Shown: piece by piece, positions 16,959-26,020 of the stretch
How the letters are laid out: each line of letters begins with the position of its first letter
How positions within the stretch are numbered: position 1 is the first letter of the stretch
Origin: an uncultured Eubacteriales bacterium
GTDB taxonomy: Bacteria > Bacillota > Clostridia > Christensenellales > CAG-314
Length of the DNA stretch: 64,000 nt
Assembly: GCA_949289125.1 (NCBI GenBank)
Contig: CASEME010000018.1
Location: forward strand, 222,190-286,189
Reading direction: 5' to 3'
Translations under genes and position numbers: made by a program
The notes under the pieces: generated by a model
Databases searched by the model: none
The model's input: the letters and a program-made list of their open reading frames with translations, nothing else
What the model was told of the DNA's origin: nothing

Positions 16959-18004
16959 TGTGGCAACTCCTCCTCTTTGTATGTCACCTGACGTGCAGTA
17001 AGATAATCTTCTATCTTGCGGCGAGCATTTATATCCTTTGGCAGTTGTATCACCATTTGACCGTATGTTTTGCCTTCGATTGTTTTTGTATCGGCAAACA
17101 ATATATTGACCAACGCATTGCACTCTATAGCCAACGCAGATACAATAGGCTGATTGAAGGTATTGCCGTCAAATATCAACCGCACACACCTGTCGTCATC
17201 GGCAACGGTAGCGTCCGTTGTCTTAGGCAATATAAGCTGTTTGGCAATATCCGAACGAGGATTGAGAAACACGTCTTTTACTGTACCGCACTCGGCAATG
17301 CGGCTTTGGTCTATCACCGCCACCCTGTCGCACACACTCTCTACTACTTTCATCTCGTGCGTTATTATTACTACAGTAACGCCCAACTCGGTATTGATAC
17401 GTTTGATAAGTTGCAATATAGAGTTGGTTGTGGCGTTGTCCAACGCGCTTGTTGCCTCGTCGCACAACAACACTTGAGGATCGGACGCCAACGCACGTGC
17501 TATTGCCACACGCTGTTTTTGTCCGCCTGATAGCTGTGAAGGGTAGGCATTGCATTTATCCTTAAGTCCTACCATATCCAACAATTCTTTGGCTCTTGCA
17601 ATAGCCTGTTCTTTCTTTACTCCTGCTATCTCCAAAGGATATGTTACGTTGCGCAACACAGTGCGTTGTGCAAACAAGTTGAACTGCTGGAATATCATAC
17701 CTATTTGTCTACGTGCCTGCAACAGCTCTTTGCGACTGATGGACATCAAATTTTTGCCACAAAACAACACGTCACCATGCGTAGGTTTTTCCAACAGATT
17801 GATACATCTGACAAGCGTACTTTTGCCTGCACCCGACAAACCGATAATGCCAAATATCTCGCCTTTTTTAATAGCCAAGTCTACATCGCTTAACGCTACT
17901 ACGGACGAACCTGCCGTTTTGTACACTTTGGTGAGCTGCACTATCTCTATTATGTTGTCGGTATCCACAATTTCCGGTGTAGGTTTTTGCTTCTGTTTTG
18001 TCAT
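16955..18004 (-). CDS. metN: Methionine ABC transporter, ATPase
   Basis: 349 aa. Walker A GLSGAGKS (55-62), Q loop at about 106, signature LSGGQ (158-162), Walker B VLLCDE (178-183), then a C-terminal NIL domain (about 270-345). In other MetN proteins the NIL domain binds methionine and inhibits transport. The ATG at 18004 is preceded by AAGAGG. Expression is probably set by the Met-codon leader peptide and terminator at 18033-18163. Confidence 0.95.
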   Translation of the reverse strand: MTKQKQKPTPEIVDTDNIIEIVQLTKVYKTAGSSVVALSDVDLAIKKGEIFGIIGLSGAGKSTLVRCINLLEKPTHGDVLFCGKNLMSISRKELLQARRQIGMIFQQFNLFAQRTVLRNVTYPLEIAGVKKEQAIARAKELLDMVGLKDKCNAYPSQLSGGQKQRVAIARALASDPQVLLCDEATSALDNATTNSILQLIKRINTELGVTVVIITHEMKVVESVCDRVAVIDQSRIAECGTVKDVFLNPRSDIAKQLILPKTTDATVADDDRCVRLIFDGNTFNQPIVSALAIECNALVNILFADTKTIEGKTYGQMVIQLPKDINARRKIEDYLTARQVTYKEEELPQ

Positions 18005-18032
18005 GTTTACCTCTTTGATAAGTAAATACAAT

Positions 18033-18075
18033 AAAAAAAGAATTAGCAACGCACATACGTCAATTTGCTAATTCT
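18033..18075 (-). terminator. Attenuator terminator in the metN leader
   Basis: A perfect 11-bp stem (18075-18065 with 18049-18039), 15-nt loop and seven T, ending only 28 nt before the metN start. Because it lies between the promoter and metN it must be conditional. No T-box or SAM riboswitch sequence is visible in the leader. Confidence 0.85.
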
Positions 18076-18118
18076 CACATCAAAAGCCATAGGCAAGGGC
18101 AACAACTGTGCGCCTTTC

Positions 18119-18163
18119 CTACGGCATAAGCATCATCATCAAATTGTGACTGAAAATACTCAT
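18119..18163 (-). CDS. Met-rich leader peptide of the metNIQ operon
   Basis: A 14-codon frame, MSIFSHNLMMMLMP, with stop TAG. Four of its last six codons are ATG. GAGGA lies 7 nt before its start, and it begins about 20 nt after the predicted transcription start. A hairpin can form between 18125-18118, overlapping the end of the peptide frame, and 18093-18086 (GCCGTAGG with CCTATGGC, one G-U). The conditional terminator follows. This is the layout of amino-acid attenuators: ribosomes stalling at Met codons would change leader folding. The exact antiterminator pairing is not obvious to me. Confidence 0.75.
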   Translation of the reverse strand: MSIFSHNLMMMLMP

Positions 18164-18189
18164 AATGTAGTCCTCAAATTTATATTGAT

Positions 18190-18218
18190 AGTCTAACAGC
18201 TTTTTGCCAATATGTAAA
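18190..18218 (-). promoter_or_regulatory. Promoter of the metNIQ leader
   Basis: Minus strand TTTACA (18218-18213), 17 nt, TAGACT (18195-18190). Predicted start is near 18184. Confidence 0.5.
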
Positions 18219-18240
18219 GCAAATTACCCCACACCTCAAC

Positions 18241-18277
18241 AAAAAAACACAGCAAACATACATTTTGTCTGCTGTGT
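18241..18277 (-). terminator. Terminator after clpB
   Basis: A 12-bp stem (18247-18258 with 18266-18277, one G-U pair) followed on the minus strand by seven T. Confidence 0.85.
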
Positions 18278-18327
18278 TGTGTGTAGTTATATAGGTTGCT
18301 ATAAGTTGTTATACCCTTCACTACATA

Positions 18328-20925
18328 TTATTTGTTGTCGTCTTTGGGCTTTTTGACAGCAACAGTCAGTTGTTCACCGTCACAATCCACCACCAAAGTA
18401 CTGTTGGGCAACAAATCTTGAGTTACTATTGTTTTTGCAATCATTGTTTCCAAAGTGTGTTGCACATAACGCTTTAAGGGACGTGCGCCGTACACTGGAT
18501 CGTATCCGTTGTCTGCAATAAATTGTTTTGCCTTGTCGGTGACTGTCAACAACAACTGTTTGTCCGCCAATCTGTTACGCAAGGATGCCAGCAACAAGTC
18601 CACAATGCTACCAATCTCCTCTCTCGACAACGGTTTGAACAATATAATCTCGTCCAATCTGTTGAGAAATTCGGGGCGGAAGTTGCTCTTAAGTATGTCG
18701 TGCACTGCTTTGTCTGCCTCTGCAGTAACTGTTCCGTGTTGCTCGATACTGTCAAGAATGACGCTACTACCCAAGTTGCTGGTCATAATGATAATAGTAT
18801 TTTTGAAGTCTACCGTTCTGCCCTGACTGTCCGTCACTCTGCCATCGTCCAATATCTGCAACAAAATGTTGAATACATCGGGGTGCGCCTTTTCTATCTC
18901 GTCAAACAGTATTACGCAGTAGGGTTTACGGCGAACAGCCTCTGTCAACTGACCGCCTTCTTCGTAGCCAACATATCCCGGAGGTGCGCCGATAAGTCGC
19001 GATACGGCAAACTTTTCCATATATTCGCTCATATCAATACGCACAATGTTCTTTTCGTCGTCAAACAAGTTTTCTGCCAACGTTTTGGCAAGCTCTGTTT
19101 TGCCAACGCCTGTAGGTCCCAAGAACATAAAGCTACCTATCGGGCGGTTGGGATTGGCAATGCCTGCTCTGCTACGCAAAATAGCTTCGGAAACTTTGGT
19201 TACTGCGTCGTCCTGACCGATTACACGCTTGTGCATAACTTGTGGTAAAGCAATAAGTTTTGCCTTTTCGCTCTGTTCGAGCTTGCTTACCGGTATGCCC
19301 GTCCAACGTGCAATTACTTTGGCTATTTCTTCGTCGGTGACGCTATCCCTTAATAAGTTGTCCTCTGTTTTAAACTTTTCCTCGGCCGACTTCAGCTCTT
19401 GGGTAAGTTGAGGCAACGTGCCGTATCTCAGCTCTGCCACTTTGTTGAGGTCGTAACTGTGCTCTGCACGCTCTATCTCGGCGTTGACAGCCTCTATTTT
19501 TTCACGCAACTGCCTTATGTGCTTTATCTCCGACTTTTCGCCGTTCCACTTTGCAGACATTTGCGCGTAGTCTGCCTGCAACTTGGCAAGTTCTTTGTCT
19601 ATGTCCTCTTTGTGACGAATAGCCAATTTGTCCGTTTCTTTCTTCAAAGCCTGTTGCTCTATCTGCAACTGCATTATTTTGCGGCTGATATCGTCCATCT
19701 CAACAGGCATACTGTCCATCTCGGTACGTATCATTGCACACGCTTCGTCCACGAGGTCTATTGCCTTGTCGGGCAAAAACCTGTCTGTGATGTAACGATT
19801 GCTCAACACGCTTGCAGCCACCAACGCACTATCCAATATTTTGACGCCGTGAAATACCTCGTACCTGTCTTTGAGTCCACGCAGAATAGATATTGTATCT
19901 TCTACCGTAGGCTCGTTGACCATAACCGGTTGAAAACGTCTTTCCAAAGCAGGATCTTTTTCGATATACTTGCGGTACTCGTCCAAAGTAGTTGCGCCTA
20001 TACAGTGCAACTCGCCTCTTGCAAGCATAGGTTTCAACAAGTTGCCTGCGTCCATTGCGCCGTCCGTCTTGCCTGCGCCCACTATTGTATGCAGTTCGTC
20101 AATGAACAGTATTATTTTGCCTTCGCTCTTTTTTACTTCCTGCAACACGGCTTTGAGCCTTTCTTCAAACTCGCCACGAAACTTTGCGCCTGCTATGAGT
20201 GCGCCTATATCCAACGAAAACAGTTTGCGGTCTTTGAGCCCCGTTGGGACGTCGCCACGCATAATACGTTGTGCAAGACCTTCGGCAATAGCCGTTTTGC
20301 CTACGCCTGCCTCACCTATCAATACAGGATTGTTTTTGCTCTTACGGGACAGTATCTGTATGCAGTTACGAATCTCGTTTTCCCTGCCGATAACAGGATC
20401 AAGTTTTTGCTTGCGGGCAAGTTCTACAAGGTCGCTACCGTACTTGTTGAGTACGTCATAGGTATCTTCGGGCGTGTCCGAAGTTACTCTGACATTGCCA
20501 CGTACTTCTTTGAGCTGTTGCAAAAATTTAGCTTTGGTGACACCGTACTTTTTGAAAAGTCTGTTGACTGTATCATCGCCATTATCCAACAAGCCGATAA
20601 ACAAGTGCTCGACCGACACAAACTCGTCTTTCATCTCAGCAGCGCTGTCCTCTGCACGTTGCAACACTTTGGACAACGTATTGCCCATATACACGCCTGT
20701 TGCGCCTCTCATACGAGGCAGACCGTCCACCACTGTTTGCACCTCTTTGGACAAGCCGCCTGCGTCCACCCCTATATTTTTCAAAATACTGTATATCAAG
20801 CCGTCGCTTTGTAGCAACGACGACAAAAGATGTATGGGTTGCAGTTCGCTGTTGTCGTTGCGCTGTGCCAAAGACTGAGCTTGCTCCAAAGCCTCATACG
20901 ACTTTTGAGTGTAATTTTGTTTCAT
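18328..20925 (-). CDS. clpB: ClpB disaggregase (AAA+ chaperone)
   Basis: 865 aa. It rescues aggregated proteins with DnaK. An N-terminal Clp-N repeat region (1-145) is followed by AAA-1 (Walker A GEAGVGKT, 204-211), a coiled-coil middle domain (about 400-525, which marks ClpB rather than ClpA/C), and AAA-2 (GPTGVGKT, arginine fingers, [13 protein letters not shown] near the end). AAAGGAGG precedes the ATG. The gene follows a ribbon-helix-helix protein gene by 63 nt. No CIRCE-like or CtsR-box-like repeat was seen upstream. A possible internal promoter (TTGGAT, N18, TATAAC) lies just before clpB. Confidence 0.97.
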   Translation of the reverse strand: MKQNYTQKSYEALEQAQSLAQRNDNSELQPIHLLSSLLQSDGLIYSILKNIGVDAGGLSKEVQTVVDGLPRMRGATGVYMGNTLSKVLQRAEDSAAEMKDEFVSVEHLFIGLLDNGDDTVNRLFKKYGVTKAKFLQQLKEVRGNVRVTSDTPEDTYDVLNKYGSDLVELARKQKLDPVIGRENEIRNCIQILSRKSKNNPVLIGEAGVGKTAIAEGLAQRIMRGDVPTGLKDRKLFSLDIGALIAGAKFRGEFEERLKAVLQEVKKSEGKIILFIDELHTIVGAGKTDGAMDAGNLLKPMLARGELHCIGATTLDEYRKYIEKDPALERRFQPVMVNEPTVEDTISILRGLKDRYEVFHGVKILDSALVAASVLSNRYITDRFLPDKAIDLVDEACAMIRTEMDSMPVEMDDISRKIMQLQIEQQALKKETDKLAIRHKEDIDKELAKLQADYAQMSAKWNGEKSEIKHIRQLREKIEAVNAEIERAEHSYDLNKVAELRYGTLPQLTQELKSAEEKFKTEDNLLRDSVTDEEIAKVIARWTGIPVSKLEQSEKAKLIALPQVMHKRVIGQDDAVTKVSEAILRSRAGIANPNRPIGSFMFLGPTGVGKTELAKTLAENLFDDEKNIVRIDMSEYMEKFAVSRLIGAPPGYVGYEEGGQLTEAVRRKPYCVILFDEIEKAHPDVFNILLQILDDGRVTDSQGRTVDFKNTIIIMTSNLGSSVILDSIEQHGTVTAEADKAVHDILKSNFRPEFLNRLDEIILFKPLSREEIGSIVDLLLASLRNRLADKQLLLTVTDKAKQFIADNGYDPVYGARPLKRYVQHTLETMIAKTIVTQDLLPNSTLVVDCDGEQLTVAVKKPKDDNK

Positions 20926-20988
20926 ATCTATCGCCTCCTTTTATGCGTTATACTCTTGGTTAATATGTTTATCCAACAACATTGCGCA

Positions 20989-21621
20989 CTACAGCGTGTC
21001 GCCCGTTGTCACATATTGGCTGTACATATCGACAAGTTGCTCGCTTGTAGATTGACTGTCTGTACTATTAAAGTACAATCGCAACATTTGTTGCATCACT
21101 TCTACATAACGTGTAATCATTGCCGACAACGGTTGTTTGGCGTTGTGCGGACGGTTGAGTATGCGCACATACCTACCGTCTGTTGCCGAATATCTTACAG
21201 GATAAGGCAACATCTCGCTTTCCAACTTGCCAAACGTCTCAAAAAACTGTTGCATTGATTGCACAAGTGCGTTGTTGGATGTGCGCAAAGTGACTTTGAG
21301 CTGACCTATTGCGCCCTCGTCCTCAAACAATTCCACAACGTACCTTATTGTAGGGTTGTACCTGTAAGGTAGCACGCTAAGTATTGTTGCCATATTGTAA
21401 GAGGACATATCAGAAAAGCGCAACAATACGCTATCCGACACCAACTTTTGCACACCACTCAATATCTCTCTGCAACGACGTTCGGGAGTATCAAAGCCAA
21501 GATATTCTGCCAATATGTTGTCTATAGTGTTAGAGCGCGAAGTGCCTTGCTTGCACGCCAATGCGTCCACTGCATCTATCACTTCGTCTGTCAATACAAG
21601 ACTGTATATACTTTTGGACAT
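20989..21621 (-). CDS. Ribbon-helix-helix protein encoded upstream of clpB
   Basis: 210 aa. The first 45 residues fit a CopG-like ribbon-helix-helix fold (beta strand SIYSLVLTDEV, helix, turn GTSRSN, helix). The remaining roughly 165 residues match no family I recognise. GGAGGCAAT precedes the ATG and a strong promoter lies at 21662-21689. Its position as the first gene before clpB suggests a regulator of clpB or a stress-linked factor. This is inference from position only. Confidence 0.65.
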   Translation of the reverse strand: MSKSIYSLVLTDEVIDAVDALACKQGTSRSNTIDNILAEYLGFDTPERRCREILSGVQKLVSDSVLLRFSDMSSYNMATILSVLPYRYNPTIRYVVELFEDEGAIGQLKVTLRTSNNALVQSMQQFFETFGKLESEMLPYPVRYSATDGRYVRILNRPHNAKQPLSAMITRYVEVMQQMLRLYFNSTDSQSTSEQLVDMYSQYVTTGDTL

Positions 21622-21661
21622 ATTGCCTCCTTGGTTGTACCTATTGCCTTATTCTGCAATT

Positions 21662-21689
21662 ATTATACTACATTATACTAATTTGTCAA
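21662..21689 (-). promoter_or_regulatory. Promoter of the RHH-clpB unit
   Basis: Minus strand TTGACA (21689-21684), 16 nt, TATAAT (21667-21662), near consensus. A second TATAAT lies within the spacer. Confidence 0.8.
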
Positions 21690-21722
21690 CAGTTTTAATA
21701 ACTTTGTTTGCAAATTTTAGGC

Positions 21723-21789
21723 AAAAAAATAACGGCAATATTTGTTTTGACCAAAAGGCTGTGCCGATTAGTCTTGCAAATTGCCGTTA
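21723..21789 (-). terminator. Terminator after ktrA
   Basis: A 10-bp stem, TAACGGCAAT (21730-21739) with ATTGCCGTTA (21780-21789), enclosing about 40 nt and followed on the minus strand by seven T. The long loop is unusual for an intrinsic terminator. Confidence 0.65.
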
Positions 21790-21866
21790 GTATTTATTGA
21801 AAATTGCTACTGTATATTGCGCTTGGACTGTCTGCCACACAAGGAAACAACAATCCACCATTACCA

Positions 21867-22511
21867 CTACTTAAGTTTCTCTATAGTTTCCTTTTCGCAT
21901 ACAAGTATTATATGGTCACCCTTTTGGAAAACATATCCGCTTTCGGGTAGCACATTGAGATTGTCTTCAGCAGATTTGACCGCTATGATGCTTACATGGT
22001 AGTTTTTGCGCACATTGAGCTCGAGTATGCTATGACCTATCCAATGAGGCAATACCGCTATCTCAAATACGCCGTATTCGTCTGTAAGTTCGATATAGTC
22101 AAATACATTGTTAGCATTAAAGCGTATGGCTGTTTTGTGTGCCATATCCTTATCGGGGTACACTACTTCGTTGGCACCGTTTTTGAGCAAAAACTTTGCT
22201 TGTATGTCGCTTGCCGCTTTGCTGACTACATATTTTGCACCAAGCTCTTGCAAAAGGCAGGTAATTTCCAACGAAGATTGAAAATTGTCGGCTATTGTTA
22301 CAAAGCATATATCAAAGTTGTTGACGCCTATTTCGCGCAACACGTTGGCTTTGGTGCAGTCGCCTATCAACGCATTGACAAAATTGCCCGACATTTCGTT
22401 GACTATTGCTTCGTCCTTATCCACTATCATTACATAGTTGCCAAGCTCTTGCAATTTGAGTGCAAGATGTCTGCCAAAGCGTCCCATGCCGATAACAAGT
22501 ATAGATTTCAT
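21867..22511 (-). CDS. ktrA: KtrA/TrkA-type potassium channel regulatory subunit
   Basis: 214 aa. An N-terminal Rossmann RCK domain (VIGMGRFGRHLA, Gly-rich nucleotide loop; acidic D at the end of strand two in IVDKDE) is followed by an RCK-C domain (about 135-214). It gates the KtrB/TrkH pore in response to nucleotides (ATP/ADP or NAD(H), sometimes c-di-AMP on RCK-C). It is encoded just downstream of ktrB but has its own promoter (22559-22587), so the ratio of the two subunits can vary. Confidence 0.93.
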   Translation of the reverse strand: MKSILVIGMGRFGRHLALKLQELGNYVMIVDKDEAIVNEMSGNFVNALIGDCTKANVLREIGVNNFDICFVTIADNFQSSLEITCLLQELGAKYVVSKAASDIQAKFLLKNGANEVVYPDKDMAHKTAIRFNANNVFDYIELTDEYGVFEIAVLPHWIGHSILELNVRKNYHVSIIAVKSAEDNLNVLPESGYVFQKGDHIILVCEKETIEKLK

Positions 22512-22551
22512 ATTATCCTCTCCAAAGTGTACACAAAGTCCGCATATGCAG

Positions 22552-22563
22552 ATATGTGCATAT
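22552..22563. promoter_or_regulatory. Recurrent ATATGYACATAT element, copy 4
   Basis: ATATGTGCATAT on the plus strand overlaps the -10 of the ktrA promoter. The minus-strand context ATATGCACATATCTGCA resembles copy 3. Confidence 0.45.
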
Positions 22564-22587
22564 ATTAGTATAATTGGTTGTTGTCAA
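22559..22587 (-). promoter_or_regulatory. Promoter of ktrA
   Basis: Minus strand TTGACA (22587-22582), 17 nt, TATATG (22564-22559). The -10 overlaps the recurrent 12-mer. Confidence 0.65.
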
Positions 22588-22607
22588 CATATCGACATAT
22601 AAGCATA

Positions 22608-23951
22608 TCAGCCGATAAGTATTTTTTCCAAAGGTCGTTTGGTAAGTCCGCTGTCGTGCGTCTTGCCAAATGCTACGGCAAGTCCCAACACGCCCATTCT
22701 GCCTGCAAACATCAAAAATATAAGTATCAGTTTGCTTGCAACAGTAAGTTGAGTAGTAATACCCAACGTCAATCCCACTGTTGCTATTGCCGAAGTAGTT
22801 TCAAACAATACTTGGGACAATCCAAATGGCTCTATAGCGCATATAACGAGCGTAGATACAAACAATGCGCCAAGGTAAATTGTAAGCAAAGCTATTGCCT
22901 GACGCGTCAAAGACAGGTCAAGACGACGTTTGCCTATGTTGATATCTTGCCTGTTGCGTATGGACGACCACAAGCCGAACACTACTACTACAAATGTTGT
23001 TACTTTGATACCGCCTGCTGTCGAACCGCTGTTGCCACCTATCAGCATCAAAAAGCTCATAAGTAGCACCGAACTGTCCGAAAGATTGGTAAGGTCTACT
23101 GTATTAAAACCTGCCGTTCGGGTAGTAACCGATTGGAACAATGCGGCAAGTATTTTTTCGCCCCAAGTGAGGTTGCTGAAAGTTGCATCGTTTTCAAACA
23201 CGGCAATAAGTATTGCAGGTATAAAGATGAGCAACGCAGTGGCTACAAGCACCACTTTGGTATGCAGACGGAAGTTGCGAAAACGAAAACGTTTGTCCCA
23301 AATATCTCCCCACACCACAAAGCCAAGACCGCCGATAATAATAAGTGCCATAACTGTGATATTGACCAACACGTCGTCACGATACAGCGTTAGCGATACA
23401 AACTCGTTGCCGCTTGCACCCATCAAGTCAAAGCCGGCATTGCAAAAGGCAGACACGCTTGTAAACAGCGCATAGTACAAACCTACTGCACCATAATCCT
23501 GCACAAAGGAAATACTTAGCAATATTGTGCCGCAAAGCTCAAAGATAGCTGTGCCTACCAATATACGTTTGAACAACTTTACCACACCGCCAAGATTGGA
23601 CAAGCCTGCAGACTGTGCCATAATGGTACGCTCAAACAGCCCTATCTTGCGCCGCAGCAAAATTGCTCCCATTACAATAAAGGTCATAAAACTTATGCCA
23701 CCAATTTGTATAAGCATTAATATTACTAATTGTCCAAACACATTGAAATACAAAAATGTGTCATAAACAACAAGACCTGTTACACATGTTGCCGAAGTTG
23801 CCGTAAACAACGCATTGACAAAAGGTGTCCATACGCCCTGTCTGTTGCTAATTGGCAACGCAAGCAACAAAGTGCCTATCAATATTACGGCAACATACCC
23901 CAAGGTTAATACCTGCAACGGTTGCAGTCGCCGTTTTGTCAGTTTATTCAC
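22608..23951 (-). CDS. ktrB: KtrB/TrkH-family potassium uptake pore
   Basis: 447 aa with about ten membrane segments and four pore loops: SATCVTGL, AFCNAGFDLMG, TRTAGFNTVDL and SAIATVGLT, the degenerate selectivity-filter repeats of the SKT superfamily. Size and single-Gly filters fit KtrB. GTG at 23951 is preceded by GAGGGGAG. It follows the P-loop kinase gene by 25 nt. No c-di-AMP (ydaO) riboswitch is visible upstream. Confidence 0.93.
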   Translation of the reverse strand: MNKLTKRRLQPLQVLTLGYVAVILIGTLLLALPISNRQGVWTPFVNALFTATSATCVTGLVVYDTFLYFNVFGQLVILMLIQIGGISFMTFIVMGAILLRRKIGLFERTIMAQSAGLSNLGGVVKLFKRILVGTAIFELCGTILLSISFVQDYGAVGLYYALFTSVSAFCNAGFDLMGASGNEFVSLTLYRDDVLVNITVMALIIIGGLGFVVWGDIWDKRFRFRNFRLHTKVVLVATALLIFIPAILIAVFENDATFSNLTWGEKILAALFQSVTTRTAGFNTVDLTNLSDSSVLLMSFLMLIGGNSGSTAGGIKVTTFVVVVFGLWSSIRNRQDINIGKRRLDLSLTRQAIALLTIYLGALFVSTLVICAIEPFGLSQVLFETTSAIATVGLTLGITTQLTVASKLILIFLMFAGRMGVLGLAVAFGKTHDSGLTKRPLEKILIG

Positions 23952-23976
23952 TGTAAACTCCCCTCACAATATGACG

Positions 23977-24531
23977 TCAACGCTTGCTAAGCCATTGCAA
24001 AAATTGCTCAAACTGTTGCTTCAACGCGTCCACATCACCATTGTTGTCTATATAGTAATCGGCAATAGCAATAGGTCCGCCCTTTTCGCTATTCTCTATC
24101 TCGGCATAGTCTCTGCTACGCGCCTGTTGAGGCGTCAAAGGACGTACCGAGCGCAAAGACAACCTTTGATAACGCACATTGCTGTTGGTAACTACCGCAA
24201 GCAATATGAGGTCGTCCCCGTACTTGTTGTTGAGATATTTGTACTCAGACCAACTGTACAAACCGTCCAATACTGTATTGCCACTACTCAGCTTTTCGCC
24301 AATTTCCTGTTCAAGCAAAATTGCAAACGCACCTGCACCGTACTGCTTGCGCAAGCCTTCGCGCATCTCGCGTTCGTTTTGTTCGTTGACGGGCAAACCT
24401 TGCTTTTTGAGTTGACTAACTGTTACTCCGCCAAAATACACTTTATGCCAACCTCTTTGTACAAACATATCGGTAAGCACAGACTTGCCACTGCCACACA
24501 TACCAACTACAGCTACAGCTTTGTTGGACAT
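23977..24531 (-). CDS. P-loop nucleotide kinase, dephospho-CoA-kinase/UPF0200-like
   Basis: 184 aa. The Walker A loop is GMCGSGKS (10-17). A middle region LDGLYSWSEYKYL and a lid-like LRSVRPLTPQQARSRD follow. It resembles small UPF0200 or dephospho-CoA-kinase-like proteins that phosphorylate nucleotides or coenzyme precursors. I cannot tell whether it is the cell's CoaE. The ATG at 24531 has GGGAGGAT upstream; a longer frame to 24639 crosses the terminator of the upstream gene and is rejected. Confidence 0.7.
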   Translation of the reverse strand: MSNKAVAVVGMCGSGKSVLTDMFVQRGWHKVYFGGVTVSQLKKQGLPVNEQNEREMREGLRKQYGAGAFAILLEQEIGEKLSSGNTVLDGLYSWSEYKYLNNKYGDDLILLAVVTNSNVRYQRLSLRSVRPLTPQQARSRDYAEIENSEKGGPIAIADYYIDNNGDVDALKQQFEQFLQWLSKR

Positions 24532-24598
24532 ACTCTTATCCTCCCGTAAATTACACAAATTATAACACACAAAGACGTGAGTTGCAAGTATTATGTGC

Positions 24599-24628
24599 AA
24601 AAAAAACGCTTCGTTGAGTACGAAGCGT
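24599..24628 (-). terminator. Terminator after the acyltransferase-like gene
   Basis: A perfect 9-bp stem (24606-24614 with 24620-24628), 5-nt loop and T-run on the minus strand. Confidence 0.9.
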
Positions 24629-24645
24629 TGTATATACAAATTTAC

Positions 24646-25377
24646 TTATTGACTGACTGCTACTTGTATGCTGTCTTTGCCATGTATATCGTACAAACGA
24701 CGCACTTCGTCGCATACAGCCATACATATACTTTGAGTATCATGGCCGTTGCTAAACATACTGTTGACAAATAGAGGTTTACCTATTACTATTTTGCGAC
24801 GCTTTTTGCAGTAATAAGACGGATACACAGGCAAATCCTCGCCGTGTTGGTGAAAAAACTTTTTGCACAAGAGTACAAAACCGCCGTGAACATCGGACGG
24901 TACTTCGGCATAGCCATCGTCTGACTGTTCGGGGAAAATTACTATAGGCACATTGTGCTCAAGACTTTGCACTGCACGCTTTATTGCGCCCAACTGTCTG
25001 CCGTCTCTGTAAGTGCCGATAAGTCCTGCACCCTTGTAGAAAAACTTACTTACAGCAGCAAGCAATGTAGCACGCACAAAAGACGTAAATTTGTTGAAGT
25101 GCATTTTGGTACGGTAAAATACGTGGTACAGATACTTCCAACGTTGTCGGTAATTGCCCAACATCTCGTGAGTGCCCCACGGTATGCAAAACATAGGCAT
25201 ATAACAATGATACACTATCGGACCGCTCAGTCCCTGATGCGTACCCAATAGTACAAAACGCTTGGGCAGAGGAGCGTTGTCCTCTGTGACAACTTCCCTT
25301 TTGCCCATGAATATTTTGGCTATACCCACAGCAGTAGCCATTGCAAAAGAACGACGTGTTTTGACGGCGTTTTTCAT
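24646..25377 (-). CDS. PlsC-like acyltransferase, divergent active site
   Basis: 243 aa. The order of motifs resembles 1-acylglycerol-3-phosphate acyltransferases: THQGLSGP where HX4D is expected, GTYRDGRQ, then FPEQSDDGY in place of FPEGTRS, and a Pro-rich VYPSYY. The catalytic Asp of HX4D is replaced by Gly, and the TR of motif III is missing. The protein may therefore use another mechanism, act on unusual substrates, or be inactive. Start ATG 25377 with GAGG just upstream. It is monocistronic and divergent from marR. Confidence 0.65.
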   Translation of the reverse strand: MKNAVKTRRSFAMATAVGIAKIFMGKREVVTEDNAPLPKRFVLLGTHQGLSGPIVYHCYMPMFCIPWGTHEMLGNYRQRWKYLYHVFYRTKMHFNKFTSFVRATLLAAVSKFFYKGAGLIGTYRDGRQLGAIKRAVQSLEHNVPIVIFPEQSDDGYAEVPSDVHGGFVLLCKKFFHQHGEDLPVYPSYYCKKRRKIVIGKPLFVNSMFSNGHDTQSICMAVCDEVRRLYDIHGKDSIQVAVSQ

Positions 25378-25476
25378 ATACACCTCATTAACAAAATGTA
25401 ATTTTTTCTATTATTGCCACAATGCAAGGCAAATTATCTACTTTGCAACATTATCTCAACATAATACACCAAATAA

Positions 25477-25505
25477 TTGACAAAGTAAGGCACAAAAGAT
25501 ATAAT
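25477..25505 (+). promoter_or_regulatory. Consensus promoter of the MarR gene
   Basis: TTGACA (25477-25482), 17 nt, TATAAT (25500-25505), a perfect match. The start codon lies 28 nt downstream. Confidence 0.9.
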
Positions 25506-25532
25506 TAGTCAATCTTCTAAAGGTATTGGTAG

Positions 25533-25997
25533 TTGAGAGTGAGAGAAGAACAAATTGCAGAAATGACTGCAATGATTTTCAAATTTTATCCCCAAATACG
25601 CAAGTTTTTTAGGTCGTTGGTAGCCATCAAAACGCTACAACTGTCAATGACGCAACTTGTATGTTTGCAAGCTGTGGAACGGCAGGGGCAAGTAACTATG
25701 ACAAAACTTGCCAACGAATTACAAATGAGCAGTCAGCAACTTACAAAAGTGGTAGATCACCTTGCCGACCTCGGTATGGCACAACGCACGCAAGACGAAC
25801 ACAATCGCCGCCAACTGTTGGTGGAAGTGACTGCCAAAGGTAGCAAAACTTTAAGTATGTTAAGACGCGAATTTGTGCGCAAAGTAGCTATCTTGTCAGA
25901 AAAGTTGCCAGCAGGCGAACTTGACAAACTGTACGACAGCGTAAAATGCCTTGACGCTTACTTAGACAAACTACACAAAGTAATGGACAACGCATAA
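25533..25997 (+). CDS. MarR-family transcriptional regulator
   Basis: 154 aa. The winged helix-turn-helix contains TMTKLANELQMSSQQLTKVVDHL, then the wing RTQDEHNRRQLLVEVTAKG with its basic tip, flanked by helices for dimerisation. The start is probably TTG at 25533 (AAAGGT nearby); GTG at 25539 is an alternative. It is convergent with the MATE exporter at 26114. MarR proteins often regulate neighbouring efflux genes, but no palindromic operator was found next to either gene, so the target is open. Confidence 0.88.
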   Translation: MRVREEQIAEMTAMIFKFYPQIRKFFRSLVAIKTLQLSMTQLVCLQAVERQGQVTMTKLANELQMSSQQLTKVVDHLADLGMAQRTQDEHNRRQLLVEVTAKGSKTLSMLRREFVRKVAILSEKLPAGELDKLYDSVKCLDAYLDKLHKVMDNA

Positions 25998-26020
25998 TTG
26001 TATGCAAATACAAAAATAAA

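Noticed and set aside
18061..18240. SAM riboswitch or Met T-box in the metN leader
   Set aside because: None of the conserved T-box or S-box sequence is present; the Met leader peptide plus terminator explains the leader better.
19399..20814. A 471-codon open frame opposite clpB, and a 481-codon frame opposite dnaE (47999-49444)
   Set aside because: Both lie fully antisense to strongly identified genes, lack ribosome sites and look like low-complexity shadows of the opposite strand.
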